A stretch of DNA of 35,277 bases from Mesorhizobium sp. WSM3626 (GTDB lineage: Bacteria > Pseudomonadota > Alphaproteobacteria > Rhizobiales > Rhizobiaceae). The stretch spans positions 206,828 through 242,104 of the forward strand of contig NZ_AZUY01000002.1 in NCBI RefSeq assembly GCF_000513935.1, given 5' to 3'. Below the pieces are notes generated by a model. That model saw only the letters and a list, made by a program, of their open reading frames with translations, was not told where the DNA came from and did no database searches. A program made the position numbers and the translations under genes. Positions 8,620-15,179 of the stretch are shown here, one piece after another. Position 1 is the first letter of the stretch, and every line of letters starts with the position of its first letter.

Positions 8620-8644
8620 AACGTGGGTGGATGCGGTTTGTTCC
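8620..8644 (-). promoter_or_regulatory. EcfG-type promoter of the DUF1328 gene
   Basis: Minus-strand GGAAC (8644-8640), N16, CGTT (8623-8620). The -10 is 29 bp before ATG 8590. Confidence 0.88.
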
Positions 8645-8795
8645 ACCCTTCGCCGAAAAAGACGGTGCTTGCAAATCGTTCCGGGCGGCGCGGGCCGGAA
8701 AGTCGCCGGTGGCCGATCCGGCTTGTCAAAAAGACCGCCGGAAACAATCGCATCCAGCGGCCTTGATGTCTCTGTCCTGCGTCCGAGGCAGCGAT

Positions 8796-9590
8796 CTATG
8801 CGGCAGCCTTGGCCTGCCGGTCGAAGAACAGCGCCTGGCTGATCAGCGCCTTGACCATGTCGGGATTGAACGGTTTGGTCACGAGGAAGGCGGGTTCGGG
8901 GCGCTCTCCGGTCAGGAGACGTTCGGGAAAGGCGGTGATGAAGATCACCGGCACCGATGTCGAAGAGAGGATTTCGTTCACGGCCTCGATGCCTGAACTG
9001 CCGTCGGCGAGCTGGATATCGGCCAGGACCATCTTCGGTCGGGTCTTGCCGAACATCGTCACCGCTTCGGCATGGGTGCGCGCCGTTCCCACGACCCGAT
9101 GACCGAGGCTTTCGACCATCTCCTCTATGTCCATGGCGATCAGCGGCTCATCCTCGATAATCAGCACGTCGGTCGCTACCTGACGGGAAATCTCGTTGCT
9201 TGCCTGGGCGAGCAGCTCGGAGAACTGCTGGTCGCTGACATCGAGGATTTCGGCCGCCTCGTCCTCGCTGAAACCTTCGACGGCAACCAACAGGAAGGCC
9301 TGGCGGGGAAGCGGCGCGATCGCATTGAGATTGGCGGCCGCGCGCTGCTCCCAGGCCGACTGTGACTGCTCCTGCGGAACGCGGATGGCAACGGATGTGA
9401 AGAGCTTGGCAAAAACCTTGTACAAGGCGATCCGGTCACTCGACGCCTCCGGGAAGATGTCGACATCGGCAATGATGGCCTCAAGCATCGCGGCGACCAG
9501 CGCGTCGCCGCTCTCCTGCGAACCCGAGACGGCACGCGAGAAGCGCCGCAGGAACGGCAGATGCGGAGCGATGGTGGCGGACAAGCTCAT
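8796..9590 (-). CDS. phyR: General stress response regulator PhyR (anti-anti-sigma response regulator)
   Basis: This 264-aa protein has the PhyR architecture: an EcfG-like sigma domain without DNA-binding competence (~1-137) fused to a C-terminal receiver (~140-260). Receiver residues are the acidic pair Glu146/Asp147, phospho-acceptor Asp191 (MVLADIQLADG), Thr in FITAFPE and Lys in LVTKPF. Phosphorylated PhyR binds NepR and frees EcfG. ATG 9590 is chosen because MSLSATIAPHLPFLRRFSRA is the normal N-terminus and GGGAGA precedes it; a longer frame extends upstream through the promoter and is not credible. Divergent from nepR-ecfG, with its own EcfG promoter giving positive feedback. Confidence 0.97.
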   Translation of the reverse strand: MSLSATIAPHLPFLRRFSRAVSGSQESGDALVAAMLEAIIADVDIFPEASSDRIALYKVFAKLFTSVAIRVPQEQSQSAWEQRAAANLNAIAPLPRQAFLLVAVEGFSEDEAAEILDVSDQQFSELLAQASNEISRQVATDVLIIEDEPLIAMDIEEMVESLGHRVVGTARTHAEAVTMFGKTRPKMVLADIQLADGSSGIEAVNEILSSTSVPVIFITAFPERLLTGERPEPAFLVTKPFNPDMVKALISQALFFDRQAKAAA

Positions 9591-9661
9591 GATGGACGTC
9601 TCCCTCAAATGACGCGGTTGGATGCATTGCAGGTCAAGCTGATTGCAAGCCCAGTGAAAAT

Positions 9662-9686
9662 AACGCCGCTTTTCCGAAAAAGTTCC
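9662..9686 (-). promoter_or_regulatory. EcfG-type promoter of phyR
   Basis: Minus-strand GGAAC (9686-9682), N16, CGTT (9665-9662). The -10 is 71 bp before ATG 9590. It is separated by only 8 bp from the oppositely directed promoter at 9695. Confidence 0.9.
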
Positions 9687-9694
9687 GCTGATGT

Positions 9695-9719
9695 GGAACG
9701 AATCAGTGGCAATGGCGTT
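9695..9719 (+). promoter_or_regulatory. EcfG-type promoter of nepR-ecfG
   Basis: GGAAC (9695-9699), N16, CGTT (9716-9719). The -10 is 88 bp before the nepR start, indicating autoregulation of the sigma factor operon. Confidence 0.9.
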
Positions 9720-9807
9720 TTGACGCTGGGTTGGGCAAACCAGACGAGGGCAGCGCTTGTCTTGTGTTGTGTGTGAGCGGCTTGAGCTCTGGGAATAAAA
9801 GGGCGAA

Positions 9808-10011
9808 ATGAAGGATATGACGAAAGATATTCTGGCTGGCGCCGCGGGCAGGCGCCGGAACGGCGTCGGCGACCCTCTTGGGCCGAACTCCGAAATCGGG
9901 CGCAAACTCAAACAATATTATGACGAGCTGGTCTCCGACAATGTGCCGGATCGCTTCGCCCGGTTGCTCAGCCAACTGGAACAGGCCGAACCCGCACAGA
10001 AGAAGGACTGA
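9808..10011 (+). CDS. nepR: Anti-sigma factor NepR
   Basis: This 67-aa protein has the conserved NepR core (GPNSEIGRKLKQYYDELVSD followed by VPDRFARLLSQL), which forms the two helices that clamp either EcfG or phosphorylated PhyR. The N-terminal ~28 residues are basic and variable, as usual in the family. ATG 9808 is used; in-frame ATG 9817 is also possible. The stop lies 3 bp before the ecfG start, so the two are co-transcribed and probably translationally coupled, which keeps the anti-sigma and sigma in balance. Confidence 0.95.
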   Translation: MKDMTKDILAGAAGRRRNGVGDPLGPNSEIGRKLKQYYDELVSDNVPDRFARLLSQLEQAEPAQKKD

Positions 10012-10014
10012 GGC

Positions 10015-10566
10015 ATGGCAGCGGTCTCCCAAGGCTTCAAGACCGATTTGCTTGGGGCAATCCCAAGCTTGCGGGCTTTTGCCGTGTCGCTGACTCAGAA
10101 TGCCGACAAGGCCGACGATCTCGTTCAGGAAACGCTGGTCAAGGCCTGGGACAAGCATGAGAGCTTTCAGCCCGGCACCAACCTCAAGGCGTGGCTTTTC
10201 ACGATCTTGCGCAATGAATTCTATTCGCAAATGCGCAAGCGCGGCCGCGAGGTGCAGGACAGCGACGGCATCATGACGGCCCGGCTTGCAGTACACCCTG
10301 CCCAGCACGGCCAACTCGACCTCAAGGATTTTCGCGGCGCTCTCGAGCAATTGCCGGAGGACCAGCGCGAAGCCATCATCCTGATCGGCGCTTCGGGCTT
10401 CTCCTATGAGGAGGCCGCTGAAATTTGCGGTTGCGCGGTCGGAACGATCAAGAGCCGCGTCAGCAGGGCCCGCACGCGCCTGCAGGAAATCCTGAAAATC
10501 TCCGGGGAGGACGAGTATGGTCCCGATGCGATCTCGGCTCAGGTCACGGGGACGGCGGCGCATTGA
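10015..10566 (+). CDS. ecfG: General stress ECF sigma factor EcfG
   Basis: This 183-aa ECF sigma factor shows region 2 (~10-80: AFAVSLTQNADKADDLVQET, then LKAWLFTILRNEFYSQMRK) and region 4 (~115-165: LPEDQREAIILIGASGFSYE, then GTIKSRVSRAR). The start ATG 10015 immediately follows the nepR stop. Together with phyR and nepR it defines the alphaproteobacterial GSR core. It directs polymerase to GGAAC-N16/17-CGTT promoters, of which nine are found nearby. The C-terminal extension (~168-183) is not recognised. Confidence 0.96.
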   Translation: MAAVSQGFKTDLLGAIPSLRAFAVSLTQNADKADDLVQETLVKAWDKHESFQPGTNLKAWLFTILRNEFYSQMRKRGREVQDSDGIMTARLAVHPAQHGQLDLKDFRGALEQLPEDQREAIILIGASGFSYEEAAEICGCAVGTIKSRVSRARTRLQEILKISGEDEYGPDAISAQVTGTAAH

Positions 10567-10600
10567 ATGCGGGCCGAATAACGGCGATTTGGACGTCGCG

Positions 10601-10987
10601 TCAGTCTCTGCCAGGGGAGCCGCGACCGTAGGCCAGCGCCACGGCTTCGACGAGGTCTTCGCCTGAATAGGGCTTGGTGACCAGCCTCACCCCGGGGAAC
10701 GACGCCTTGATCTCGTCCGCATCCGAATAGCCGGACGCGAAAACGAACGGGACGCCGGTTTCACGCAGGCCCGCGGCGAATTCGAGCGTCGAGGCACCGC
10801 CCAGCACTAGATCGACAATGGCCGCGTCGAAATCCGTCGCGACCTTCCGGCCATCGACCTCGGACAGGTCGCGGGCAACCACCACCTCGCTGGCACCGTG
10901 GTCGCGGCAGAGTTGCTCGACATCCATGGCTATGAGGTATTCATCCTCCAGGACAAGAATGCGCAATCCGTCAAGTAATTGAGGCAC
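10601..10987 (-). CDS. Single-domain response regulator, FAT GUY-like
   Basis: GTG 10987, preceded by AAGGAG with a 9-base spacer, gives a 128-aa receiver with no output domain. Key residues are acidic Glu14/Asp15, phospho-acceptor Asp59 (IVDLVLGG), Ser85 and Lys105 (LVTKPY). The motif PFVFASGY (~80-87) resembles the PFxFATGY signature of FAT GUY regulators (SdrG, MrrA), which relay phosphate in the alphaproteobacterial general stress network. It converges on ecfG with 34 bp between them. A longer frame starting at 11293 lacks receiver content upstream. The partner kinase is unknown; the two HWE kinases here are candidates. Confidence 0.85.
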   Translation of the reverse strand: MPQLLDGLRILVLEDEYLIAMDVEQLCRDHGASEVVVARDLSEVDGRKVATDFDAAIVDLVLGGASTLEFAAGLRETGVPFVFASGYSDADEIKASFPGVRLVTKPYSGEDLVEAVALAYGRGSPGRD

Positions 10988-11274
10988 AGGCAATTGCTCC
11001 TTGAAACGTCGGGAGTCATGATCGCAATTCGGTGTGTTGTCATTTAAAAAAGATATGCGCCGCCGATGAAAGGGCAATCTCAGGCAGGCGCGTGGAACGG
11101 ACCTGCTGGCGGCAGGCATTTGCAAATGCCAAGCAAGACCGAGCGCGTTTTTCAAGCCGGCAATATCCTTGCGAGGAATGGCCGTTACGGCCGCTGATCT
11201 GACGCAGCGCTTCTTGCCAGAGTTGGGGGATCGGGTGCGCATGACCTGGTTTTCGCCTAGTTTGCCCCGGCATC
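10988..11274. other. Intergenic stretch without a supported gene
   Basis: No reading frame here has a convincing start and protein character. It holds the leader of the minus-strand response regulator, a perfect 16-bp palindrome (11115-11130), and sequence leading to the EcfG promoter at 11275. A GGAAC at ~11091 has no CGTT at the right distance. Confidence 0.6.
11115..11130. repeat. Perfect 16-bp palindrome
   Basis: GGCATTTGCAAATGCC is identical to its reverse complement. It lies 128 bp upstream of the response-regulator start (10987) and 145 bp before the EcfG promoter at 11275. It could be a regulator binding site. No second copy was noticed. Confidence 0.5.
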
Positions 11275-11299
11275 GGAACCTTGAGACGCGCATCGCGTT
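11275..11299 (+). promoter_or_regulatory. EcfG-type promoter of the DUF883 operon
   Basis: GGAAC (11275-11279), N16, CGTT (11296-11299). The -10 is 30 bp before ATG 11330. Confidence 0.88.
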
Positions 11300-11329
11300 T
11301 GAAATCGAGCAATCACAAGGAGTTAAGCA

Positions 11330-11656
11330 ATGGCAACCGCCGCAGGGAAAACCGCCAACGAAGCGCGGACGAATTCAGATCTTGAAGCCGACATCAGGCA
11401 GTTGAAGGCCGATATCGACAAGCTCACCAAACAGTTGGCCCAGATCGGTGAACACGGCTACGGCACGGCCCGCCGGGCGGCGGCCGAAGGCGTCGAGCAG
11501 TTGCGCGCCCAAGGGGAGGCCGCCTTCGACAGCCTGCGCGGCAACGCCAGGGATATCGAGGCGCAAATGGTGGCAAGCGTACGCGAAAAGCCGGTAACGT
11601 CGCTGGCAATCGCCGCTGGCATCGGCTTCCTGTTCGCGCTGCTCGCGCGTCGCTAG
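11330..11656 (+). CDS. DUF883 (ElaB/YqjD-like) inner-membrane anchored protein
   Basis: This 108-aa protein starts at ATG 11330, preceded by AAGGAG. Residues ~18-80 are a charged coiled coil (LEADIRQLKADIDKLTKQL). The C-terminus is one membrane helix with a twin-Arg end (LAIAAGIGFLFALLARR). This layout is that of ElaB/YqjD, tail-anchored proteins induced in stationary phase and, in E. coli, able to associate with ribosomes. Here an exact EcfG promoter makes it a GSR target. It is followed 10 bp later by a membrane protein gene, matching the yqjD-yqjE order. Confidence 0.9.
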   Translation: MATAAGKTANEARTNSDLEADIRQLKADIDKLTKQLAQIGEHGYGTARRAAAEGVEQLRAQGEAAFDSLRGNARDIEAQMVASVREKPVTSLAIAAGIGFLFALLARR

Positions 11657-11666
11657 TTTCGCCGAG

Positions 11667-12146
11667 ATGGGACTGCTGGCTTCCCTGCTCTCGGGTTTCG
11701 CTTCGGGTGAAACAATGGCTGTGGTGCGCCGCGCGCGCACGGCGGCCATCGTCTATGCGCTTGCAGCGCTGGCGGCATTCTGCGGCCTCGGCTTCCTGGT
11801 CGGGGCGGCTTACATCTGGACATCGGCGCGCTATGGATCGCTGGCTGCCGCGGTTGGTTTCGGTGTCGGCTTCCTGGTGATCGCGGGCCTTATTGTTCTG
11901 ATCCATCGGCTGGTGTCGGACGCCCAGGTCCGCCGCGAAGCAAGGCGGCGCAAGGCCGACATGAAGGCGATCGGCATTACGGCCGCGCTCGCGGTGCTAC
12001 CGACATTGCTCAAGGGAAAAAGTGGGCTCAAGGGAAAAGGGGGGCTCGGGATTATTCTTGGTCCGGCCGTGGCACTCGCGGCCTATGCCATCTACCGCGA
12101 GAACGTGAAGTCCGACGCCGATCGTCCGGATGCCGGCGAGGGATAG
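11667..12146 (+). CDS. Membrane protein, phage_holin_3_6/YqjE-like
   Basis: This is a 159-aa integral membrane protein. Two strong helices lie at ~27-50 (IVYALAALAAFCGLGFLVG) and ~60-83 (AAAVGFGVGFLVIAGLIVL). A basic cytoplasmic stretch follows (VRREARRRKADMK), then a weaker hydrophobic C-terminal part. This fits the YqjE/holin-superfamily proteins encoded next to DUF883 genes. ATG 11667 has a poor ribosome site, so translation may be coupled to the preceding gene; in-frame ATG 11715 is an alternative. Role unknown; probably envelope remodelling under stress. Confidence 0.75.
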   Translation: MGLLASLLSGFASGETMAVVRRARTAAIVYALAALAAFCGLGFLVGAAYIWTSARYGSLAAAVGFGVGFLVIAGLIVLIHRLVSDAQVRREARRRKADMKAIGITAALAVLPTLLKGKSGLKGKGGLGIILGPAVALAAYAIYRENVKSDADRPDAGEG

Positions 12147-12316
12147 CAGCGCCGGCCGGCCCGCCTCGTGTCACTTCGACAGATATTCCAGCGCCATCGA
12201 TATCTCGGCGAAGACGCCGTCGCGCTGGACACAGTTTCCACCCTGCTATCCAACCAGGTCTCCAACGGCTTGCCGTGATGTCCTTGCCCCCGCCGGCCCG
12301 AGACAGCCTTGCAGCC

Positions 12317-12341
12317 GGAACCATCCTTGCGAGGGACCGTT
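12317..12341 (+). promoter_or_regulatory. EcfG-type promoter of the 66-aa membrane protein
   Basis: GGAAC (12317-12321), N16, CGTT (12338-12341). The -10 is 57 bp before ATG 12399. Confidence 0.85.
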
Positions 12342-12398
12342 ACCCGAGCGTGATTTGCCGATCGGGCCAGCCAACGCGAAGCCAGATGAGGAACCGCC

Positions 12399-12599
12399 AT
12401 GACCAAGAACATTCCCGAAAACAAAGCGCGTCAGGGGCGATGGGGTTGGCATGGGTTCCAAATCCTGATCGCCGGACTGCTCCTTGCGCTCATCGCGTGG
12501 GGTGTCGTCGAGATTTACGGCGAGCTGATCAAAGCACCGAACACAGGCGAACAACACGTCCCCGCTCCGCCGGATTCCGGCCCGGCGCCCTCCGGCTAA
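12399..12599 (+). CDS. 66-aa single-pass membrane protein, unknown function
   Basis: ATG 12399 follows a GAGGAA-containing leader. The product has a basic N-terminus (MTKNIPENKARQGRWGWHG), one helix (FQILIAGLLLALIAWGVVEI), and a Pro-rich tail likely on the periplasmic side. I know no family. The dedicated EcfG promoter makes it a GSR output. It converges on the lipid kinase gene with 28 bp between them. Confidence 0.75.
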   Translation: MTKNIPENKARQGRWGWHGFQILIAGLLLALIAWGVVEIYGELIKAPNTGEQHVPAPPDSGPAPSG

Positions 12600-12627
12600 A
12601 TCGCGGCTCCCGTGGCTTCACACCGCA

Positions 12628-13548
12628 TTAGGCGGCCTTCGCCTGGGCCACGCTGGCCGGCACCAGGACATTGAGCGCTCCGGGTTTGATTTCGATTGTC
12701 GTCTCACGATCGAGCCTGACCAGTTCGCCATCCATCACGGCGCGAAATTTTCTGCCGCCGGAATGGATTTTCAGCACTGCACGGTCGGCCTGATGGATTT
12801 CGACGTGCTCGTTGTCGCGCCATTTGCCGCGCGCCATGTTGAAGAAGAACTTGACCAGTTCAGCGCGCTGTTGCGCCACCGTGACGTAGATGCCAAGCAC
12901 GCCGCCCGCAGGGTTGTCGGCATAAGGCAAATGGCCTTCGCCGAACAGATTGTTGGTGACGCCGATGCCCGATATGCGCGCCGTCATCTCGGCGTCGCCA
13001 ATGCCGAGCGTAACGTTCATTGCCGGGGGGTTCTTGATCGTCGCCCAGGCGGCCTTGGCTGAAGCACCGATCTTACCCAGGCGCGACCCGAATTCCATCT
13101 TCTGGCGCAGTTGCACCATCTTGGCATGCATGCCGATCGAGAACTGATGAACGAATGGCTGGCCATTGGCCGTGGCCATGTCGACCGCAATGATTTCGCC
13201 GTCGGCGAAGGTTTCCAGGGCGGCATCGAGCGACTGCGGAATGCCGAGACCGCGCGCGAACAGGTTCATCGTGCCGGCCGGCAATATGGCGAGCGCCTTT
13301 TTCTTGCCCATCAGCCTGGCAGCCGCGGCTGAGATGGTTCCGTCGCCGCCGCCGGCGAGCACGACGTCGATGGTGCGGCGCGAGACGGCGCTGTCGAGGG
13401 TTTCCGCGATATCCCGGCCGGCAACGATGTCGATGCTGAGAGAATGGCCCGCCGATTCCAGCGTCTGACGCATCCGGTCGGAAAAGGCCATGAGATCGGT
13501 GGTGCGCAAGGTGCCGCCGTCCCGGTTCAGCACCGCTGCAAAATTCAT
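12628..13548 (-). CDS. Diacylglycerol kinase-family lipid kinase (YegS/DgkB-like)
   Basis: This 306-aa soluble protein has the DAGK catalytic domain: the ATP-binding GGGDGTIS motif (~66-73), then LPAGTMNLFARGLGIP (~90-105), and a C-terminal beta-sandwich with FRAVMDGELV, where the family's second conserved motif lies. Such enzymes phosphorylate diacylglycerol or related lipids using ATP. ATG 13548 gives the normal N-terminus (MNFAAVLNRDGG). The EcfG promoter at 13603-13627 places it in the GSR, suggesting membrane-lipid turnover as a stress output. The actual substrate (diacylglycerol, ceramide or phosphatidylglycerol) cannot be told from sequence. Confidence 0.88.
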   Translation of the reverse strand: MNFAAVLNRDGGTLRTTDLMAFSDRMRQTLESAGHSLSIDIVAGRDIAETLDSAVSRRTIDVVLAGGGDGTISAAAARLMGKKKALAILPAGTMNLFARGLGIPQSLDAALETFADGEIIAVDMATANGQPFVHQFSIGMHAKMVQLRQKMEFGSRLGKIGASAKAAWATIKNPPAMNVTLGIGDAEMTARISGIGVTNNLFGEGHLPYADNPAGGVLGIYVTVAQQRAELVKFFFNMARGKWRDNEHVEIHQADRAVLKIHSGGRKFRAVMDGELVRLDRETTIEIKPGALNVLVPASVAQAKAA

Positions 13549-13602
13549 GCCCGGCTCCGCTGTTCAATCAAAACTGGCCCAGGCCTGCCTAGCCGGAGTC
13601 GA

Positions 13603-13627
13603 AACGCAGTGGACCAGGAAAGGTTCC
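13603..13627 (-). promoter_or_regulatory. EcfG-type promoter of the lipid kinase gene
   Basis: Minus-strand GGAAC (13627-13623), N16, CGTT (13606-13603). The -10 is 54 bp before ATG 13548. The 285-bp gap 13549-13833 contains this promoter and the divergent one at 13740, and no gene. Confidence 0.87.
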
Positions 13628-13739
13628 GGTTGTGCTGGAATCCAGGCCAGTATCCAAGGTCGGAATTCAGGGGTTGCGTCGGCTGGCGGTTACGCATCCA
13701 CTTGGTGGTTTTGGTCTCGGATGCCGCGGTTTTTTTGTC

Positions 13740-13764
13740 GGAACAACAGCATGGTCACGACGTT
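13740..13764 (+). promoter_or_regulatory. EcfG-type promoter of the PRC-barrel gene
   Basis: GGAAC (13740-13744), N16, CGTT (13761-13764). The -10 is 69 bp before ATG 13834. Confidence 0.87.
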
Positions 13765-13833
13765 GTGAACCTGTAGAGATGCCGCGCCCGATCTACGCGG
13801 CGTGCACGAAATCAGGCACGAGGAGAGATTATC

Positions 13834-15135
13834 ATGATCCGCACCCTTTTAGCGACAACCGCCCTTGCAACAATGGTTGCAACCGGTGCCTTCGCGCAAA
13901 ACGCAACCCCAGCCCCCGCGAACCCACCGGCCGCTCAGGAGCCGGCAGCGCCAGTGATCCGGGCGGAAGGCAGCATCGTCACCAATATCATCGGCGAAAC
14001 CGTCTACAACGGCACTGGTGACAATGCCGAGAATATCGGCAAGGTCACTGACGTGGTGTTTGACAAGGACGGCATGGCGAAGTCGGTCGTCATCGGTGTC
14101 GGCGGTTTCCTTGGCGTCGGAACCAAGAACGTCGCCTTCGACTATGACAAGCTGCAATGGGCCGAGAAGAACGGCGACCGCTGGCTCGTGGCCCAGACAA
14201 CCAAGGACGAGCTGAAGGCGCATCCGGAGTTCGACAGCAAAGCTTATGCGCCGGCCCCGGCCGCACCGACGACTGCCCAGGCGCCGGCTACGTCGACCGA
14301 CGCAGCACAGAAGCCCGCAGAGGCGAACGCGCAACCGGTGAAACAGGCTGATGGCAACCTGGCCACAAACATCATTGGCGAAAATGTCTACAACGGCACA
14401 GGCGATGACGCGCAGAAGATCGGCGACGTCAACGACATCGTACTGACCAAGGAAGGCAAGGCGCAGTCGCTGATCATTGGCGTGGGCGGCTTCCTCGGCA
14501 TAGGCGAAAAGAACGTCGCCTATGATTTCGCCAAGGCGCAGTGGGCGCAAAAGAATGGCGACCGCTGGCTGGTGGCGCAGACCACCAAGGAAGAGCTGCA
14601 GGCCCAGCCGGACTTCAACCGCAAGGCCTATGATCCGGCGCCGGCCACGACGGCATCGAACGCGCCGGCGGCAACCGCGCCGGCAACGGCGCCTGCTGTC
14701 ACGACAGCCCCCGCTGCCGCTCCGGCGAACAAGACAGCGGCGGCGCCGGCTGACGCCACGGCTCCTGACCAGACGAAGACCGCGGCCATCGACAAGTCGA
14801 AGCTGACGGAGATGCCGATCGGCGAGATCAGGGCTGACGATCTGAAGGGCACGACGGTCTATGGCGCCAACGACGCCAAGGTCGGCGAGATCGGCGATGT
14901 CGTGCTGACGCCCGACAAGAAAACCGATGCCGTGATCGTCGATGTCGGCGGCTTCCTCGGCATCGGCTCGAAGGAGGTCGCGGTCGGCATGGATAATTTG
15001 AAGTTCATGACCGACAAGAACGGCAAGAAGTACCTTTATACGACCTTCACCAAGGAGCAGCTTGAGAAGCAAGCGGCTTACAATAAGGGCTCCTACGCCC
15101 AGAAGCGCGACGAGCAGCGCCTCGTCGTCCGGTAG
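13834..15135 (+). CDS. Exported protein with three PRC-barrel domains
   Basis: This is a 433-aa protein. ATG 13834 follows GAGGAGAG and starts a Sec signal (MIRTLLATTALATMVATGAFA, cut before QN). Three PRC-barrel repeats follow at ~48-138, ~174-264 and ~335-420. Each carries the GVGGFLG(V/I)G or DVGGFLGIG signature, and the first two share NGDRWLVAQTTK. Long Ala/Pro/Thr-rich linkers separate them, as in other periplasmic stress proteins. PRC barrels usually mediate protein or ligand contacts; no enzyme motif is visible. Repeats 1 and 2 are closer to each other than to 3, indicating an internal duplication. EcfG-controlled. Confidence 0.9.
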   Translation: MIRTLLATTALATMVATGAFAQNATPAPANPPAAQEPAAPVIRAEGSIVTNIIGETVYNGTGDNAENIGKVTDVVFDKDGMAKSVVIGVGGFLGVGTKNVAFDYDKLQWAEKNGDRWLVAQTTKDELKAHPEFDSKAYAPAPAAPTTAQAPATSTDAAQKPAEANAQPVKQADGNLATNIIGENVYNGTGDDAQKIGDVNDIVLTKEGKAQSLIIGVGGFLGIGEKNVAYDFAKAQWAQKNGDRWLVAQTTKEELQAQPDFNRKAYDPAPATTASNAPAATAPATAPAVTTAPAAAPANKTAAAPADATAPDQTKTAAIDKSKLTEMPIGEIRADDLKGTTVYGANDAKVGEIGDVVLTPDKKTDAVIVDVGGFLGIGSKEVAVGMDNLKFMTDKNGKKYLYTTFTKEQLEKQAAYNKGSYAQKRDEQRLVVR

Positions 15136-15145
15136 GCAAGGATGC

Positions 15146-15173
15146 GGGCGGTAGGGGAAATCCCTTACCGCCC
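15146..15173. terminator. Hairpin between convergent genes, candidate bidirectional terminator
   Basis: A 12-bp stem (15146-15157 with 15162-15173, one G-T pair) closes a 4-nt AAAT loop. It fills the 44-bp gap between the PRC-barrel gene and the convergent sulfatase. There is no good T tract, so it may act with Rho or as an RNA stabiliser. Confidence 0.6.
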
Positions 15174-15179
15174 TGCTTG

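Noticed and set aside
10995..11020. CGTT upstream of the single-domain response regulator as an EcfG -10
   Set aside because: The sequence 16 bp upstream is GAATTG-like rather than GGAAC, and the -10 would almost touch the ribosome site.
12147..12316. Possible remnant coding sequence (frames ending in LEYLSK or reading HGKPLETWLDS on the minus strand)
   Set aside because: Only short peptide stretches in different frames, with no start, ribosome site or recognisable family; may be chance or an old pseudogene.
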